NCBI GenBank assembly: GCA_947471745.1
Contig: CANJKZ010001023.1
Location: 682,001 to 746,000, forward strand
Length of the DNA stretch: 64,000 nucleotides
Source of the DNA: Closterium sp. Naga37s-1
Taxonomy: Eukaryota; Streptophyta; Zygnematophyceae; Desmidiales; Closteriaceae
Reading direction: 5' to 3'
Each line of letters starts with the position of its first letter. Position 1 is the first letter of the stretch. Under the pieces are notes generated by a model. The model made no database searches and was not told the origin of the DNA. It saw nothing but the letters and a program-made list of their open reading frames with translations. Of the stretch, positions 10,101 through 20,313 are shown one piece after another. Position numbers and translations under genes: made by a program.

Positions 10101-13100
10101 GTGCACATTCTCACCTCTTGTTGGAACTCGTGAGCGGCCTGCATGGCGTCCGTGTTCTTGAGCACCTTCACCGCCACGGGCGTGTGGTGTGGTGCAGCGC
10201 AGCGCAGCGGGCCAGAGAACACCGTTCCACTCCCCTGCAGACCTCACTCTCTGCCCCAATCCTCACTAGACTCGCACCAAACCCCTGTGCACATTCTCAC
10301 CTCTTGTTGGAACTCGTGAGCGGCCTGCATGGCGTCCGTGTTCTTGAGCACCTTCACCGCCACGGGCGTGTGGTGTGGTGCAGCGCAGCGCAGCGGGCCA
10401 GAGAACACCGTTCCACTCCCCTGCAGACCTCACTCTCTGCCCCAATCCTCACTAGACTCGCACCAAACCCCTGTGCACATTCTCACCTCTTGTTGGAACT
10501 CGTGAGCGGCCTGCATGGCGTCCGTGTTCTTGAGCACCTTCACTGCGACAGGCGTGTGGTGCAGCGTGCCGGAAAACACTGTCCCGAACCCGCCCTCGCC
10601 CAGCTTGCGATCCGGCTTGAAATTCTCCGTTGCAAACTGCCAAGGGTCGCCATGGGGGGAAAGGAAACGAGGTCAGGACGGTACAGATTTGCGCTTCGAG
10701 TCGCGTTGGACCCACCCACCCACCCACCCACCCATCCAACCATTCACTCACCCACACACACACCGATTCACCCACCCACACGCCTCCCACTCACCACAAT
10801 GTCGTCATACGAGTACTCGCGATAGTTGGCCGTCATGCGCATACCCACATTCTACAGCCGTGCTGTTTCTGATGATTCCCCCCCCACTCACCACAATGTC
10901 ATCATAAGAATACTTGCTGTAATTAGCCATCATACGCATGCGTGCAAGCACATACCCACCTCCCGAACCTCCAACATACACAATGTACCCTCCTGCTCAT
11001 TGCCCCTTCTACGCACCACAATGTCGTCATAAGAATACTCGCGGTAGTTAGCCATCAAGCACATGCTGCCCTTTTCCAGACGTGCTGTTTCTGGTGATTC
11101 CCATCCCCCCCCAACCCCCCCCCCGCCCCAACCCATCCACTCACCACAATGTCATCATAAAAATACTCGCGGTAATTCGCCATCATGCGCATGCTGCCCT
11201 TTTCCGGCCGCTCTGTTTCTGGTGATTCCTCACCCCCCCCCCCCCCCCCCCCCCACCCAACCCATCCACTCACCACAATGTCATCATAAGAGTATTCGCG
11301 GTAGTTAGCCATCATGCGCATGCTGCCCTTTTCCGATTTCGCCTTCTTCTCCGCCTCCTGCCGCCGCTTCTCCTCCAGCTCCAGCGCCGCGCGAGTCATC
11401 GCCGCCTGCTTCATCGCCACCTCCGTCTTCTGCGCCTCCAGCTCCGCCTGCTTCCGCGCCTCCTCCGCCGCCGCCATGGCGCGCGCCGCCTCCTGCGACG
11501 CCATCTCGATGCGCACCGCCGTTTCCAGCTCCCGCCGCTTGTTCTGCGCCTCGACCTCGCGAAGAGAGCGGTCCGCTTCGGAGAGCGCGCGCTGCGCGCG
11601 CTGCTCCGCCTCCAGGCGCGCCTTCTCCGCCTCCGCCGCGCGCTGCCGCATCAGCTCCAGCTCGCGCCGTAAGTCGTTCTGGTGGTGGTTCCGGGAGGAA
11701 TGGGGGAAAGCGGGGGGGAAGGGGAAGGGGAGGGGAGAGAGAGGGGGGAAGGGAGGGAGGGGGGGGAAGGAGAGCGAGTTGCCTCATGAGCTCCAACTCG
11801 CGACGAAGATCATTCTGGAAACAAGGCGTGGGGATGCCTTGATTGAAGTAAAGGCGTAACCATCCGGGCTTGTGGGTATGGGAAATGTTGAAAAACCAAC
11901 TGGTACACGACAATTGTATGTGGTGTGTGTGCACGTGGGGTGTGTGGGAGGGAGAGGGGGCGAGAGATCGAATGAAGGAGCTGAGAAAGGGTGCTAGGAG
12001 AAACCGAGAGGGCGTGGGAAAGCGGGGGGGTTGGTGGGGAGGGGAGGAGCGGTGAGGAGGGAGAAAGGAGAAGAGGCAGCATCCTAGACTCATATTTCAA
12101 GTTCCTCACCTCAACGCCGCCACCACCGCCAACAGAAGAAACGTCCGAAGCAGCCGGAACAGGAGCAGGAATCGCCGCAGGGTACGCATGCTGCATCCCT
12201 CCCCCACCGCCACCATCACCCCCCATCTCCCCTCCACCACCGCCCGCAGGCGACCCTCCCCCTCCTGCCCCTCCGCCTTCCCCCAGCTGCAGCCCCGCGA
12301 GCGCCGCGCGCGCCTTGCTCATGCGCGACTGCAGATCCGACATGAAGTCCTGCTGCTGCTGAAACGTCGCCGCCTGATTGGCGCGCTTCCACGCGTCGAA
12401 CTCCGCGAGGTAGTCCGACTGGAGCTTCTGCCCCTCCGCCGTGTTCGCCGCCTGCTTCGACCACGCCAGCGCAGACAGCGCCGCGGCTTGCTGGATATCA
12501 CTCCCGCCCTTGGGACCTCCGCCGCCGGGAGAGCTGTCCATGCTCCCGCCGTCCATGGAGAATCGCGACTGCAGGCTGCCGGATCCGCCGCCGCCGGACG
12601 CGGGATGGTAGGAGGGCTGCATGGGTCCCGAGCCTTGCGGGCTCGAGTCGTTGCTGCCGTACTGGCCTCTCGGCGCCACTCCTCCCCCCATCATTCCCCC
12701 GTATGGCGCGTTCATTCCTCCGCCGCCACCGCCCCAGCCCCCCCCTTGCGGAGCTCCCCCGCGCGCAGGGTACTGCTGGTACTGGCCGTAGGATGAGCCA
12801 ACGGGTGCTCCGTATCCTCCGCCCGATTCGTCGTACTCGCCGCTTCTTCCTCCTGTGAATTCGTTTTTCAGGGATAGCAAGAAAAGCACAAAAAAATGAC
12901 ATCATTATTTTGTTTGTTCAATTCTGACTTCCTCGCCCTTCCTGAATCTTCACCTTCCCAGATTTCAGAAAAGTCTGATCTGCCGTCATTTCTCATTTTC
13001 AGAAATCCCTGCATGATCCGAAATGAGATCATATCAGACAGCAAATTGCCACTGACGTAACGCTTACCCGATTCATTGAACCCGCCGCTGTAGGTCGGCT

Positions 13101-14413
13101 CGAGAGAACCCGAGCCTTGGCCGGACCCTCCCGAGCCTGGCATCAGACGGCCCGAGCCAGCAGGACTTCCCGAAGCAGATGACATGGGCGAGCCTTCCGA
13201 TTCCTTGTAAAGAACGACCTTGTCCTTTTGAATCACAAAAACGGAGAGCCCGTGAGGCTTATAACGAACGCAGTACGCTCCGGTACTCGATGACTTGCCC
13301 CGCCTGCCAAGTCAAACACAGATCAGCACGTGAGACGGCTTCCAGATACTCTTTCCAAGATGAATATCTTTTTAAAAAGAGGCTCCCGAAGGAAACTTGA
13401 AAAGCAGTGAAACAGCGGGCACGATGCTTACATGCTGAACATTCCTCGCGCATTGGTTCCTAGAACCAGCGTCGTCGCTTTCAGCTTGCTCGACTCTTCC
13501 ACGATTCCCTTTTCTCTTGAGTTGTTTCGGCCGACCTTCAGCTCCAACTTGATCTGCAGTATCGAATGGACGACCAAAAATGAATAAACACTACTTTGTT
13601 CCTCTCTCGTTTCAAAACCAGGTCATTGTCCAGGAAAACCGCGACTCGGAACAGAATGGCTGCAGTCACTCGTATCACTACCACGGGAGACATCAGATGC
13701 GATAGCAAACCTGCGATATACCTTGGGATCGACGAGTTTCTTCAGAGAGAGCATCATAGGCTGCACGATGGTGCGGACATAATGCACAAACATGGTGTTG
13801 TTGACCTCGCTCTGATACATCTCCACCGCTCCTGCACCCAGAACCAACCAGAAGAGATAATTGAAGCCAGCGCAGTAAGCACGCAGAAGCCGTGTAACGT
13901 CATGTAAGGAGCTTTGGAAAATATTCAGGAGGAATGAGCATGCGAATATGGCATGTATTTAACGCCGGCAATGCACTGAGTTATGCCAAAATGGATCAAA
14001 TTGCCAATTTGAACGCCGTAATGACTGCATTTTGATAAAAACGGACGAGAAATAATGTTTTAATCTAAACGACTTGAATACCTGCAACTTGCCTTCCCGC
14101 TCCTCCATAAGCACCCATACCTGATCCGTGAAACAAGAATACTAGTTAATGTTGTGCAAGCAATAATAGAAGCACAGACTTTACGAAACCCGCACTTAAG
14201 GAAACAAACATCCAGTTTAGGAGAAAGGGAGCCATAAAACTGCTTACTTGGGCTGGGAATCTTAGTGACCACATGGAGCAATATAAGGATGTCGTCTGGG
14301 CTGCGAACTTTATTCGTAATGGCCCATTTAATGGCTTCTTTACACGATGGGTCCTTACTAACACCGACAACGACCCTCTCCCCGCCAAACTCAAAGCCGT
14401 CACCAGGCGCCAT
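7124..14413 (-). CDS. USP / coiled-coil / protein kinase / U-box E3 ligase (plant PUB-kinase type)
   Basis: Ten exons join in phase into about 973 residues: 14413-14248, 14120-14082, 13831-13722, 13553-13432, 13303-13068, 12852-12110, 11678-11274, 10636-10487, 8749-7982, 7306-7124. A universal-stress-protein domain begins at the N terminus (V-V-V-G-V-S-K-D). A Gly/Ser/Gln-rich linker follows, then an Ala/Glu/Arg coiled coil and a kinase. The kinase has the Gly loop G-E-G-G-F-G-T-V, V-A-V-K lysine, H-R-D-L-K-P-G-N catalytic loop, and D-V-G in place of D-F-G, a variant known from this family. It ends with a U-box (F-C-P-I-T-Q / E-M-M-V-N-P-V, G-H-T-Y-E, W-L). This architecture is a cytoplasmic receptor-like kinase that also carries an E2-binding U-box. 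The last intron appears to use a GC donor. Nearly every intron holds partial copies of the adjacent exon edge. Confidence 0.93.
7395..7605 (-). repeat. Decayed copies of the U-box exon 5' edge
   Basis: Three copies of the acceptor side of the last exon (encoding E-M-M-V-N-P-V-L-A-A-D-G) lie upstream of the real one at 7275-7306: about 7395-7421, 7430-7472 and 7558-7605. Each keeps the CAG acceptor-like end and 20-45 bp of exon and then loses similarity. All lie in the intron between the kinase exon and the U-box exon. Confidence 0.75.
7786..7930 (-). repeat. Second copy of the kinase-to-U-box exon end
   Basis: About 140 bp repeating the 3' end of the kinase exon (7982-8120), from T-H-V-M-P-V-L-D to C-P-I-T-Q, with scattered substitutions. 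It carries the same GC donor-type boundary (CAG|GCAAGC) as the real exon, so it is a potential alternative splice donor about 190 bp downstream. Confidence 0.8.
8890..9306 (-). repeat. Copies of the kinase exon acceptor side
   Basis: The start of the kinase exon (V-E-V-L-S-Q-I-Q-H-P-H-V-V, real acceptor at 8749) is repeated at about 8892-9039 (about 145 bp, with an own acceptor), 9136-9163 and 9283-9306. The longest copy stays open through M-A-N-G-S-L-E-D; the two others keep only the first few codons. Confidence 0.78.
9365..10480 (-). repeat. Six-fold 186-bp tandem array of a kinase exon with its splice sites
   Basis: Six near-identical 186-bp units start at 9365, 9551, 9737, 9923, 10109 and 10295 and abut the genuine exon (10487-10636). 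Each unit encodes on the minus strand a version of the exon from G-T-V-F-S-G to H-E-F-Q-Q-E, including the catalytic lysine, flanked by a CTGCAG acceptor-like site and a GTGAGA donor. The units match one another far better than they match the genuine exon, which differs upstream of V-A-V-K. That indicates amplification of one diverged copy. Confidence 0.92.
10794..11215 (-). repeat. Four copies of the coiled-coil exon 3' edge
   Basis: The end of the coiled-coil exon (M-A-N-Y-R-E-Y-S-Y-D-D-I-V with GTGAGTG donor, real copy ending at 11274) is repeated at about 11148-11212, 11016-11080, 10890-10945 and 10794-10850. Similarity falls with distance from the exon. A C-run of about 25 bp separates the real edge from the first copy. 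Confidence 0.8.
11765..11816 (-). repeat. Copy of the coiled-coil exon acceptor edge
   Basis: About 45 bp encoding N-D-L-R-R-E-L-E-L-M-R-Q with an upstream CAG acceptor duplicates the start of the exon whose real acceptor is at 11678. The copy runs into purine-poor low-complexity sequence after about 14 codons. Confidence 0.7.
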
Positions 14414-15639
14414 TTCGAGCTCAAGTGACCACAAGCATCGACACCGCGACCCAAAAAATGGAAAAAAAAGGCGAAAAAAAAAAAGCTGCAGCTGGAAATC
14501 GCTACAGGAAGAAGCCGCGGATAATACGGAGGGTCCCAACGGTAGTAATGGTACAGCTGGCTAACTTTCAAAGAGTGCGTGAGGGCTGGGTCGAAGGGAT
14601 CCAAACCCTAGCCTCTCTCTTGGCAAACTGAGGGAAGCCCTAGGGAGTTCAAGCAGCAACAGCTGGAGGCTAGCACGAGTGGAGGTGAGGGGGGAGAGTC
14701 GCAAGGGGAAGGTTGTGGGGAAGAAGAAAAAAATAGGCGGAAAACGGGGACAGCCAGAGGAGAGCAGAAGGCGAGCGGAGCGGAAAGAGAGCAGGAGAAT
14801 GGCGGAGGGCAAATGAAGCGGCGTGGAGTGGAGGGGTGGATGTGTACATTGCCTCTTGAAGGGTCATTCTCAACGACCGAAACATGGTTCCCCATGGTTC
14901 GGCTAGTTTTTAGACGGTTAAGCTGGTTATAAAGGACACTTCTGTTCTGGAAACCTCGGGTCCATGGATATATGCACACAGGGGCAGTGACAGCAGGGGC
15001 AAGGGGAGGTGACCTTGGAGTTGGACAAACACAGACCACGAGCATGACGAGGAACGGGTGTGCGAAACCGGTAACTTGATCATATGTTACTCTCACATCT
15101 AAATATCAACCAATCTAGATATCATACGACTGTTTATTTGCACATTCACGAAACAAAACGCTCCGTTTCTTTCTTTAGAAATGCTCGAATAAGGCCGTTA
15201 CCAGCTCCCATCCAAACCTTGCATTTTTGGGTGGCATTAGGGATGAGGATCCAGCAGATGTACGGTGGACGAAAGTGTTGTCCGTTAGCAGAAAAGGACC
15301 ATTTTCACTTGTCTGGCCGCAGTGTTCGCTACCCCAACGAACCATTTCGTAACGTCACGGAGCTGGTGTTCTCGATATGTTTTGGAAATCTCTCCCAGTT
15401 CAGAGTTTTACACCCTATTCACCCTGCCCGTTGATGTGTTTTCGTTTTCACATCATTTACTGGGTTCCTTCCGACCACTGTAAGCAACCAGTGTTTTTTT
15501 AGCCCGACACATGTTCACGGTCACAACTAGTGTGCCATGCTTTGTGAGGGGGCAAGGGTGGATACCGACACCAGGGTTTGGCGCTTGCGTGTTTTGCAGC
15601 ATCTATATTGTCGCTTTTGTGGGAGTAGACTTGGGGTGT

Positions 15640-15830
15640 ATTCCTACCTCGTGTCAGACACGAATTGGAGGTTTGGATGGAGGTTCGGAAGACCCGAAGT
15701 GGCCAACTTCGGGTCTTCCGAACATTGATTTGCCAGAGTTCCAAACCACTTCGGGTCTTCCGCAACTTCACTTCGTGTCTGACCTCATGTCAGACACGAG
15801 CCAAGAATGCACCCTTGGCCAATTGGGTTT
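15640..15830. repeat. Nested inverted repeats, possible fold-back element
   Basis: A perfect hairpin has arms CGGAAGACCCGAAGT and ACTTCGGGTCTTCCG around GGCCA (about 15687-15721). A third copy of the arm follows at about 15749-15764. The flanks carry TCGTGTC-A-GACACGA (about 15652-15666) and TCGTGTCTGAC / GTCAGACACGA (about 15773-15799). The left and right halves are roughly complementary over more than 60 bp with gaps. Terminal repeats and a target duplication could not be fixed. Confidence 0.55.
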
Positions 15831-17046
15831 TATTTAGAACGCATTCTCCATCCACTTCAGGATATTTTTTTGTTGGTTGACGTGGTGGCAGTTTCGGTGT
15901 GTTCCGTAGCACACTAGGAGAATTCAAACGGTTGAACTGGCAGCTGTCTACTGTAATTCGCAATCACAAAACTGGTAACAACTCTGATAAGCAGGGTAAA
16001 CATGGCAAACAAACCTGGCTCCCAGAACCCTGCACGTCACTCCAGTTGAGGCTAGCCTGGTCACTGCCATAACCTGCCAACTCATGCATTGGCCCAAGGT
16101 CCAGGTTACTGGAGACGCTAAGCATGCCATGTCAGCAAACCGCGAATTTCGAAACGAGCCGCATTTCTTTTTTTTACCGTGTCGCCTTCTCGCATCTTGC
16201 ACGTAGGAAATTGCACATCCCTTCGAAAATGTGACATGTGATGGGATGAGATTGTAGGGGGCTCGGTTTTGTGACTAGCCCTTGGACATGGCAGCAGTAT
16301 CACTGCAGCACAGCACGAGTTTGTTACGTAGGCGTGTACAAGTATCCTGCTTTTGATCTTGTTCTGTACGGCTGTAAGCGAACAGTTCACTGATGCAGTT
16401 GCTTGCTAGCCCTTGTGCGAGGAGGTGCCGGACACACACACCCTGGCGTGCTTGTTTGCTTGCTTTGGGGGGTCTATGGGGTCCGTGAAACGCCACTGTT
16501 CCATCTTAGCAGTTCCGGTCCAACCAACCCCGCTCCCGCCTTTTCCCTTCCCCTATCCCGGTCTGTACATTCCCTCGATACAATCCCACGTCCCGTGCTT
16601 GCCTTCAAGCTCCAAGCCGAAGCGAGATAGTCCTGTTTGTGACCCTCGTGCCGCCATGCTGCAAATTTGCTAGGGGACCTAAGAGGCACGAAAGCTTCAC
16701 AAGCCACTTTACTGCTACTAGGCCTCTCTGTTCTGTGCTATCCAAATTTGAGTGTGCTTGAAACTTGCGCGGAGCGGAGAAGTAGGTCCCACTAGGACAG
16801 TCCGCAAGTTTGCGATGCGACCAACATCCTACTATCTATCACTTGAAACTTAGGGCTGGTGCTGCTGGTTTCTTTAGTCGCAATACTTCAGGGTTTAATA
16901 AGCTAGTCAACGCGGCATCACCCTACGGGTCACACATCCTTAGTTGGCTCATACAGCATCGCGTAAAGCTACGATAATCGTGAGTGGTTGGTTCTTCCGA
17001 CCATGGCCGTGTGCGCTTCGACTGCCCACCCAGTGGCGTTCTAACA

Positions 17047-17048
<2 letters not shown>

Positions 17049-17086
<38 letters not shown>
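17049..17086. repeat. Homopolymer T tract (38 bp)
   Basis: Uninterrupted run of 38 T, 83 bp upstream of the armadillo start codon. It could be a poly(dA:dT) promoter element or the poly(A) tail of a minus-strand retro-insertion; no element body was recognised next to it. Confidence 0.9.
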
Positions 17087-17169
17087 CTCTAATTTCCTGA
17101 TCCCCCTGGCTTATTATCGCAACGACAAAGTCTAGTGGTAGCTGGCGCTTCGAGCCGGACGCGCGCGAC

Positions 17170-20100
17170 ATGGCTGTAGGAACAGTTTATCCCGAACAGG
17201 ACAGATTAGACCGAAACGAACCAGCCAATGCCATCGTGCCACCTGGAAGCCCCAGCTTGAGCGCAATTGCGGCGACAGCGGCATCTCTAACTACTGACTC
17301 GTACAGCATCCTTGCCAGCGCGGATCTGACGTCAGCGCTCTCTCTGGCCGAACACGTGGCACGCCTGACCGCGACTCCGCACCTCTACGTGCATCGCAGC
17401 AGCGTGGAGAAAGTCGCGGTGTGCGTGCGACAGCTGCTGCCGACCCTCCATCTTCTGAAAAGCTCCGCCCCTTCGCTCTCCTTCGACCCGCGGTCCGCGT
17501 TCGTCCTCCGCCGTCTCGCGTCGGAGCTTAAAGACGTTATCGCGTTGCTGAAAGCGTGCAAGCTGACTATACCGGGGATGTTTTTCAGCCTAGGGCATCA
17601 TCATAAGGGGCTGGCGCGCAAAGCAGACGCGTGCGTGACGGAAATTCGACATTGTCACACTGTCTGCTCGATGCTGCTGGGACAGGCTTCTAATACAATC
17701 AATCCCAAAATCGCCGCCGACCACGGGCCGCTGTCGACCTCGTTAGTGTCACAAGCGCCACCACCGACGCTGCAGAACCACTTCCCGTTACGAACCGTCT
17801 CGTGCAGTCACACTAGTGGGTCGAGCAAGGAACCTTCCACGTTCCTGGAGTCGTACAGCGGGAGCGGTATCACCGGCGGAAGCGGAAGCTCGGTAATGTT
17901 CCCCGGCGGCGGGGCGGAACAGCCCGCGCGGGTTCTCCAGCAGGTGGCGGAAATGTTTCCCCAGAGCCCCATGATCGGCCCCTCCGCCGCTACGTTTTCC
18001 GCCAAAGACTCCGCAAGGCCTCCCGGGATGATGACGTGGCAGCAGATGCAGGTGCGCGGGATCCCCCCGAGGTCGATCTCCGCCTCCGCCGCTTCCGGGT
18101 TTGGCGGGCCGCCTGCGGGGGGACTGTACGGGAGGGGTGGGTCCGCGGGGCGGCAACGACCGGGGATATTAACAGGGGCGCCGCCGCTGGCGCTCCTCGG
18201 GGGGGAGCGGAGGGAGCGCGATAGCAGCGCGGCCGATGCTGCGGCCTCCGCGGCACTCGCCTTGATAGGAGCTAACAACGGCGGCGGCGGCAGTGGCGGA
18301 GGGAGCCGGTTCGCGGGCCCGGGCCGAACCTACACCGTCTCCTCCGCTTCCTCCGGCAGGATGCAGCCATACTACGGCTCGATCGCCGTCTCGCCTCGTC
18401 CGCTCAGCCCCGCGACCGCCGCCGCCGCCGCCGCTGCCGCCGCGTTCGCCGCGCCGAGGATGTTCTCCCCGCGGCGCCCCCGCGCGTCGTCCCCGCTGCC
18501 GTCCGCGCTCAACCGGTCGAGTATCTCCGCCGCCGCTGCGGCGAGCGCCAACGTGTGCCGGCTCGTGGACGCACTGGCGGAAGGATCGGCGGAAGAGAAG
18601 CGCGCGACTCTGGCCTCGCTAATGGATGTGATTGTAACGGATGAGGGGAAGCTCCAAGCCGCGGCGGCGGGGGCGGTGCCGGTTCTGTCGGTGCTGCTGT
18701 CGCTGCCTGAAGACGACTTCCTATTGGACGACGAGTCGGTGTTACCCGGTTGCGTAGACGACGATGATTGGCTCCAAGGAGGGGGGGTGCTTTCCGCCGG
18801 GGGAAGCGGAGGGGGGAGCGCGGGTAGCCGGGGAACGGGGAAAACAGGAGGGAGCAGTGGTGGGGAACGGGGAAAACCAGGGGGGATAAGTTGCGGAAGG
18901 GGCGCGGTGGCGGCGTTGCTTCCTCTTCCGCCGCTTCCGGAGCCCCCTCAGCGCGAATCGCTGAACCTACTCGTGGCGCGCGCTTTGGGGCAGCTCTCCA
19001 CGCTTCCCGCTAATTGCCAGGTCATCGCCAAGGCGGGGTGCGTGCCGTCGCTAATCGCCATGCTTCGCGGCGGCAACCCCGAGGCGCAGGCGGTCGCGGT
19101 GAACCTGCTGCTGAACCTTGCGACGGGCTGCGACAGCGACTGCGACAGCAAATCGCCCGTGATCGTCGCAGGCGAGGCGATCCCGTCACTCGTCGCCATT
19201 GTCCAATCAGCAAGCGAGGCGAAAGTCCGGCGACAGGCGATGGAGGCCCTCGCGCATGTCGTCGCGAAGGCCAAGGAGAACCAAGACGCCGCGGCGCGAG
19301 CCGGCGCGATCCCGATATTGACAGAAGCGTTACGAGAAGGCTCGCTGCTGGTACAGGAAAAAGCGGCATTTGCGCTGGGCTCGATCGCGGAGGATAACGA
19401 CGAAAATAAAATAATGATTGCTGGTACGGGAGCTGTGCCGCCGCTGCTAGATCTCCTCCTGTGCGGGCCGGCAGATATCAGCCTGCAGGAGCGCGTTTCG
19501 CGGCGGACGGCGTGGGCGTTGTTTGCGCTGAGCTCGCATCGTTTGTCCGCTTCGTACATCGTCGCCTCTGGTGGGTTGGACGTTGTGAAACGTGCGAACG
19601 AGGATGGGCCGTTGGATACGAAGGAATGGACGGCGAAGATCATCCCGCTTCTGGAGCCAGTAGCCGAGCAGCATCAGCAGGAGCAGCAGCAGGCGGCGTG
19701 GCAGCAGAAGTGGACGAATCAGCGCCGGGGGGGAGCTGAAACGGTCCTACGGAAATCCTATGATGACGTGGCATTGTTTCAAGAAGGTCAGCGTCCGAGC
19801 GGGCAGAAACCTTCCAGGTTTAGTGAACGGGATAATAGCTGCCCAGATGAGTCAGAATTGGGTGACAATGAGACGGAAGACGGGCAGAGGAGGAGACAAC
19901 TACAGGAGGACGAGCAGGTGGAAGCGAAAGTAGACAAGAGGGTGGAATCAAGTGAGAAAGCGGATTGCGAAGAAAAGAGCACAGGTGGTGAGGAGGAAGC
20001 GGCTTATAAGGTTACAAATAGTCATGATTTTGGAGAGAAAAATAAGAATGAGAAGCAGGCTCTGGGGAAAGAGCAGACACAGCCACAGAAGCACAAGCAG

Positions 20101-20313
20101 GAGGGACAGCAGGAGCAGAAGCAGCCACACCACAGGAAGCAGCAGCATCAGCAGCAGCAGCTGCAGAAGCGACCAATGTGGCAGTTCAGTGTTCATCCTT
20201 CATCAAGCCCTGGTGGAAACTTCAGGCAGCTGTGCAAGCAGAAGCCGCAATCACCACAGCCACAGCAGCAGCAGCAACAACAACAAAACAAGGCGGCCAG
20301 CAATGTCAGGTGA
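17170..20313 (+). CDS. Armadillo-repeat protein with plant N-terminal helical domain
   Basis: Single open exon of 1,047 residues starting at ATG (M-A-V-G-T-V). Residues about 45-180 are a helical region (A-L-S-L-A-E-H-V, R-Q-L-L-P-T-L, L-K-D-V-I-A-L-L-K-A-C, E-I-R-H-C-H-T-V-C-S-M-L-L-G) like the domain that precedes armadillo repeats in many plant ARM proteins. A long Gly/Ala/Pro-rich stretch follows. Armadillo repeats come next: one at about 455-515, then a block at about 597-835 (for example A-G-C-V-P-S-L-I-A-M-L-R, E-A-I-P-S-L-V-A-I-V-Q, A-G-A-I-P-I-L-T-E-A-L, T-G-A-V-P-P-L-L-D-L-L). The C terminus is charged and Gln-rich. No U-box or other catalytic domain is visible, so a scaffold role is inferred. 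It is paralogous to the gene ending at 56,030. Confidence 0.9.
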   Translation: MAVGTVYPEQDRLDRNEPANAIVPPGSPSLSAIAATAASLTTDSYSILASADLTSALSLAEHVARLTATPHLYVHRSSVEKVAVCVRQLLPTLHLLKSSAPSLSFDPRSAFVLRRLASELKDVIALLKACKLTIPGMFFSLGHHHKGLARKADACVTEIRHCHTVCSMLLGQASNTINPKIAADHGPLSTSLVSQAPPPTLQNHFPLRTVSCSHTSGSSKEPSTFLESYSGSGITGGSGSSVMFPGGGAEQPARVLQQVAEMFPQSPMIGPSAATFSAKDSARPPGMMTWQQMQVRGIPPRSISASAASGFGGPPAGGLYGRGGSAGRQRPGILTGAPPLALLGGERRERDSSAADAAASAALALIGANNGGGGSGGGSRFAGPGRTYTVSSASSGRMQPYYGSIAVSPRPLSPATAAAAAAAAAFAAPRMFSPRRPRASSPLPSALNRSSISAAAAASANVCRLVDALAEGSAEEKRATLASLMDVIVTDEGKLQAAAAGAVPVLSVLLSLPEDDFLLDDESVLPGCVDDDDWLQGGGVLSAGGSGGGSAGSRGTGKTGGSSGGERGKPGGISCGRGAVAALLPLPPLPEPPQRESLNLLVARALGQLSTLPANCQVIAKAGCVPSLIAMLRGGNPEAQAVAVNLLLNLATGCDSDCDSKSPVIVAGEAIPSLVAIVQSASEAKVRRQAMEALAHVVAKAKENQDAAARAGAIPILTEALREGSLLVQEKAAFALGSIAEDNDENKIMIAGTGAVPPLLDLLLCGPADISLQERVSRRTAWALFALSSHRLSASYIVASGGLDVVKRANEDGPLDTKEWTAKIIPLLEPVAEQHQQEQQQAAWQQKWTNQRRGGAETVLRKSYDDVALFQEGQRPSGQKPSRFSERDNSCPDESELGDNETEDGQRRRQLQEDEQVEAKVDKRVESSEKADCEEKSTGGEEEAAYKVTNSHDFGEKNKNEKQALGKEQTQPQKHKQEGQQEQKQPHHRKQQHQQQQLQKRPMWQFSVHPSSSPGGNFRQLCKQKPQSPQPQQQQQQQQNKAASNVR

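Larger units (their letters stand above)
14414..17169. other. Intergenic between divergent U-box kinase and armadillo genes
   Basis: The two flanking genes diverge, so both promoters should lie here. No further coding frame or RNA gene is convincing. It contains an A/T-rich stretch just 5' of the kinase start, an inverted-repeat region near 15.6-15.8 kb and a long T-run at 17,049-17,086. Confidence 0.5.

Noticed and set aside
9365..10480. CRISPR array
   Set aside because: Repeats are 186 bp, directly adjacent and encode a kinase exon; there are no short repeats with unique spacers and the genome is eukaryotic.
9176..10825. 549-codon plus-strand frame with repeated L-L-L-E-L-V-S-G-L
   Set aside because: Antisense of the 186-bp kinase exon array; kinase motifs and splice sites are on the minus strand.
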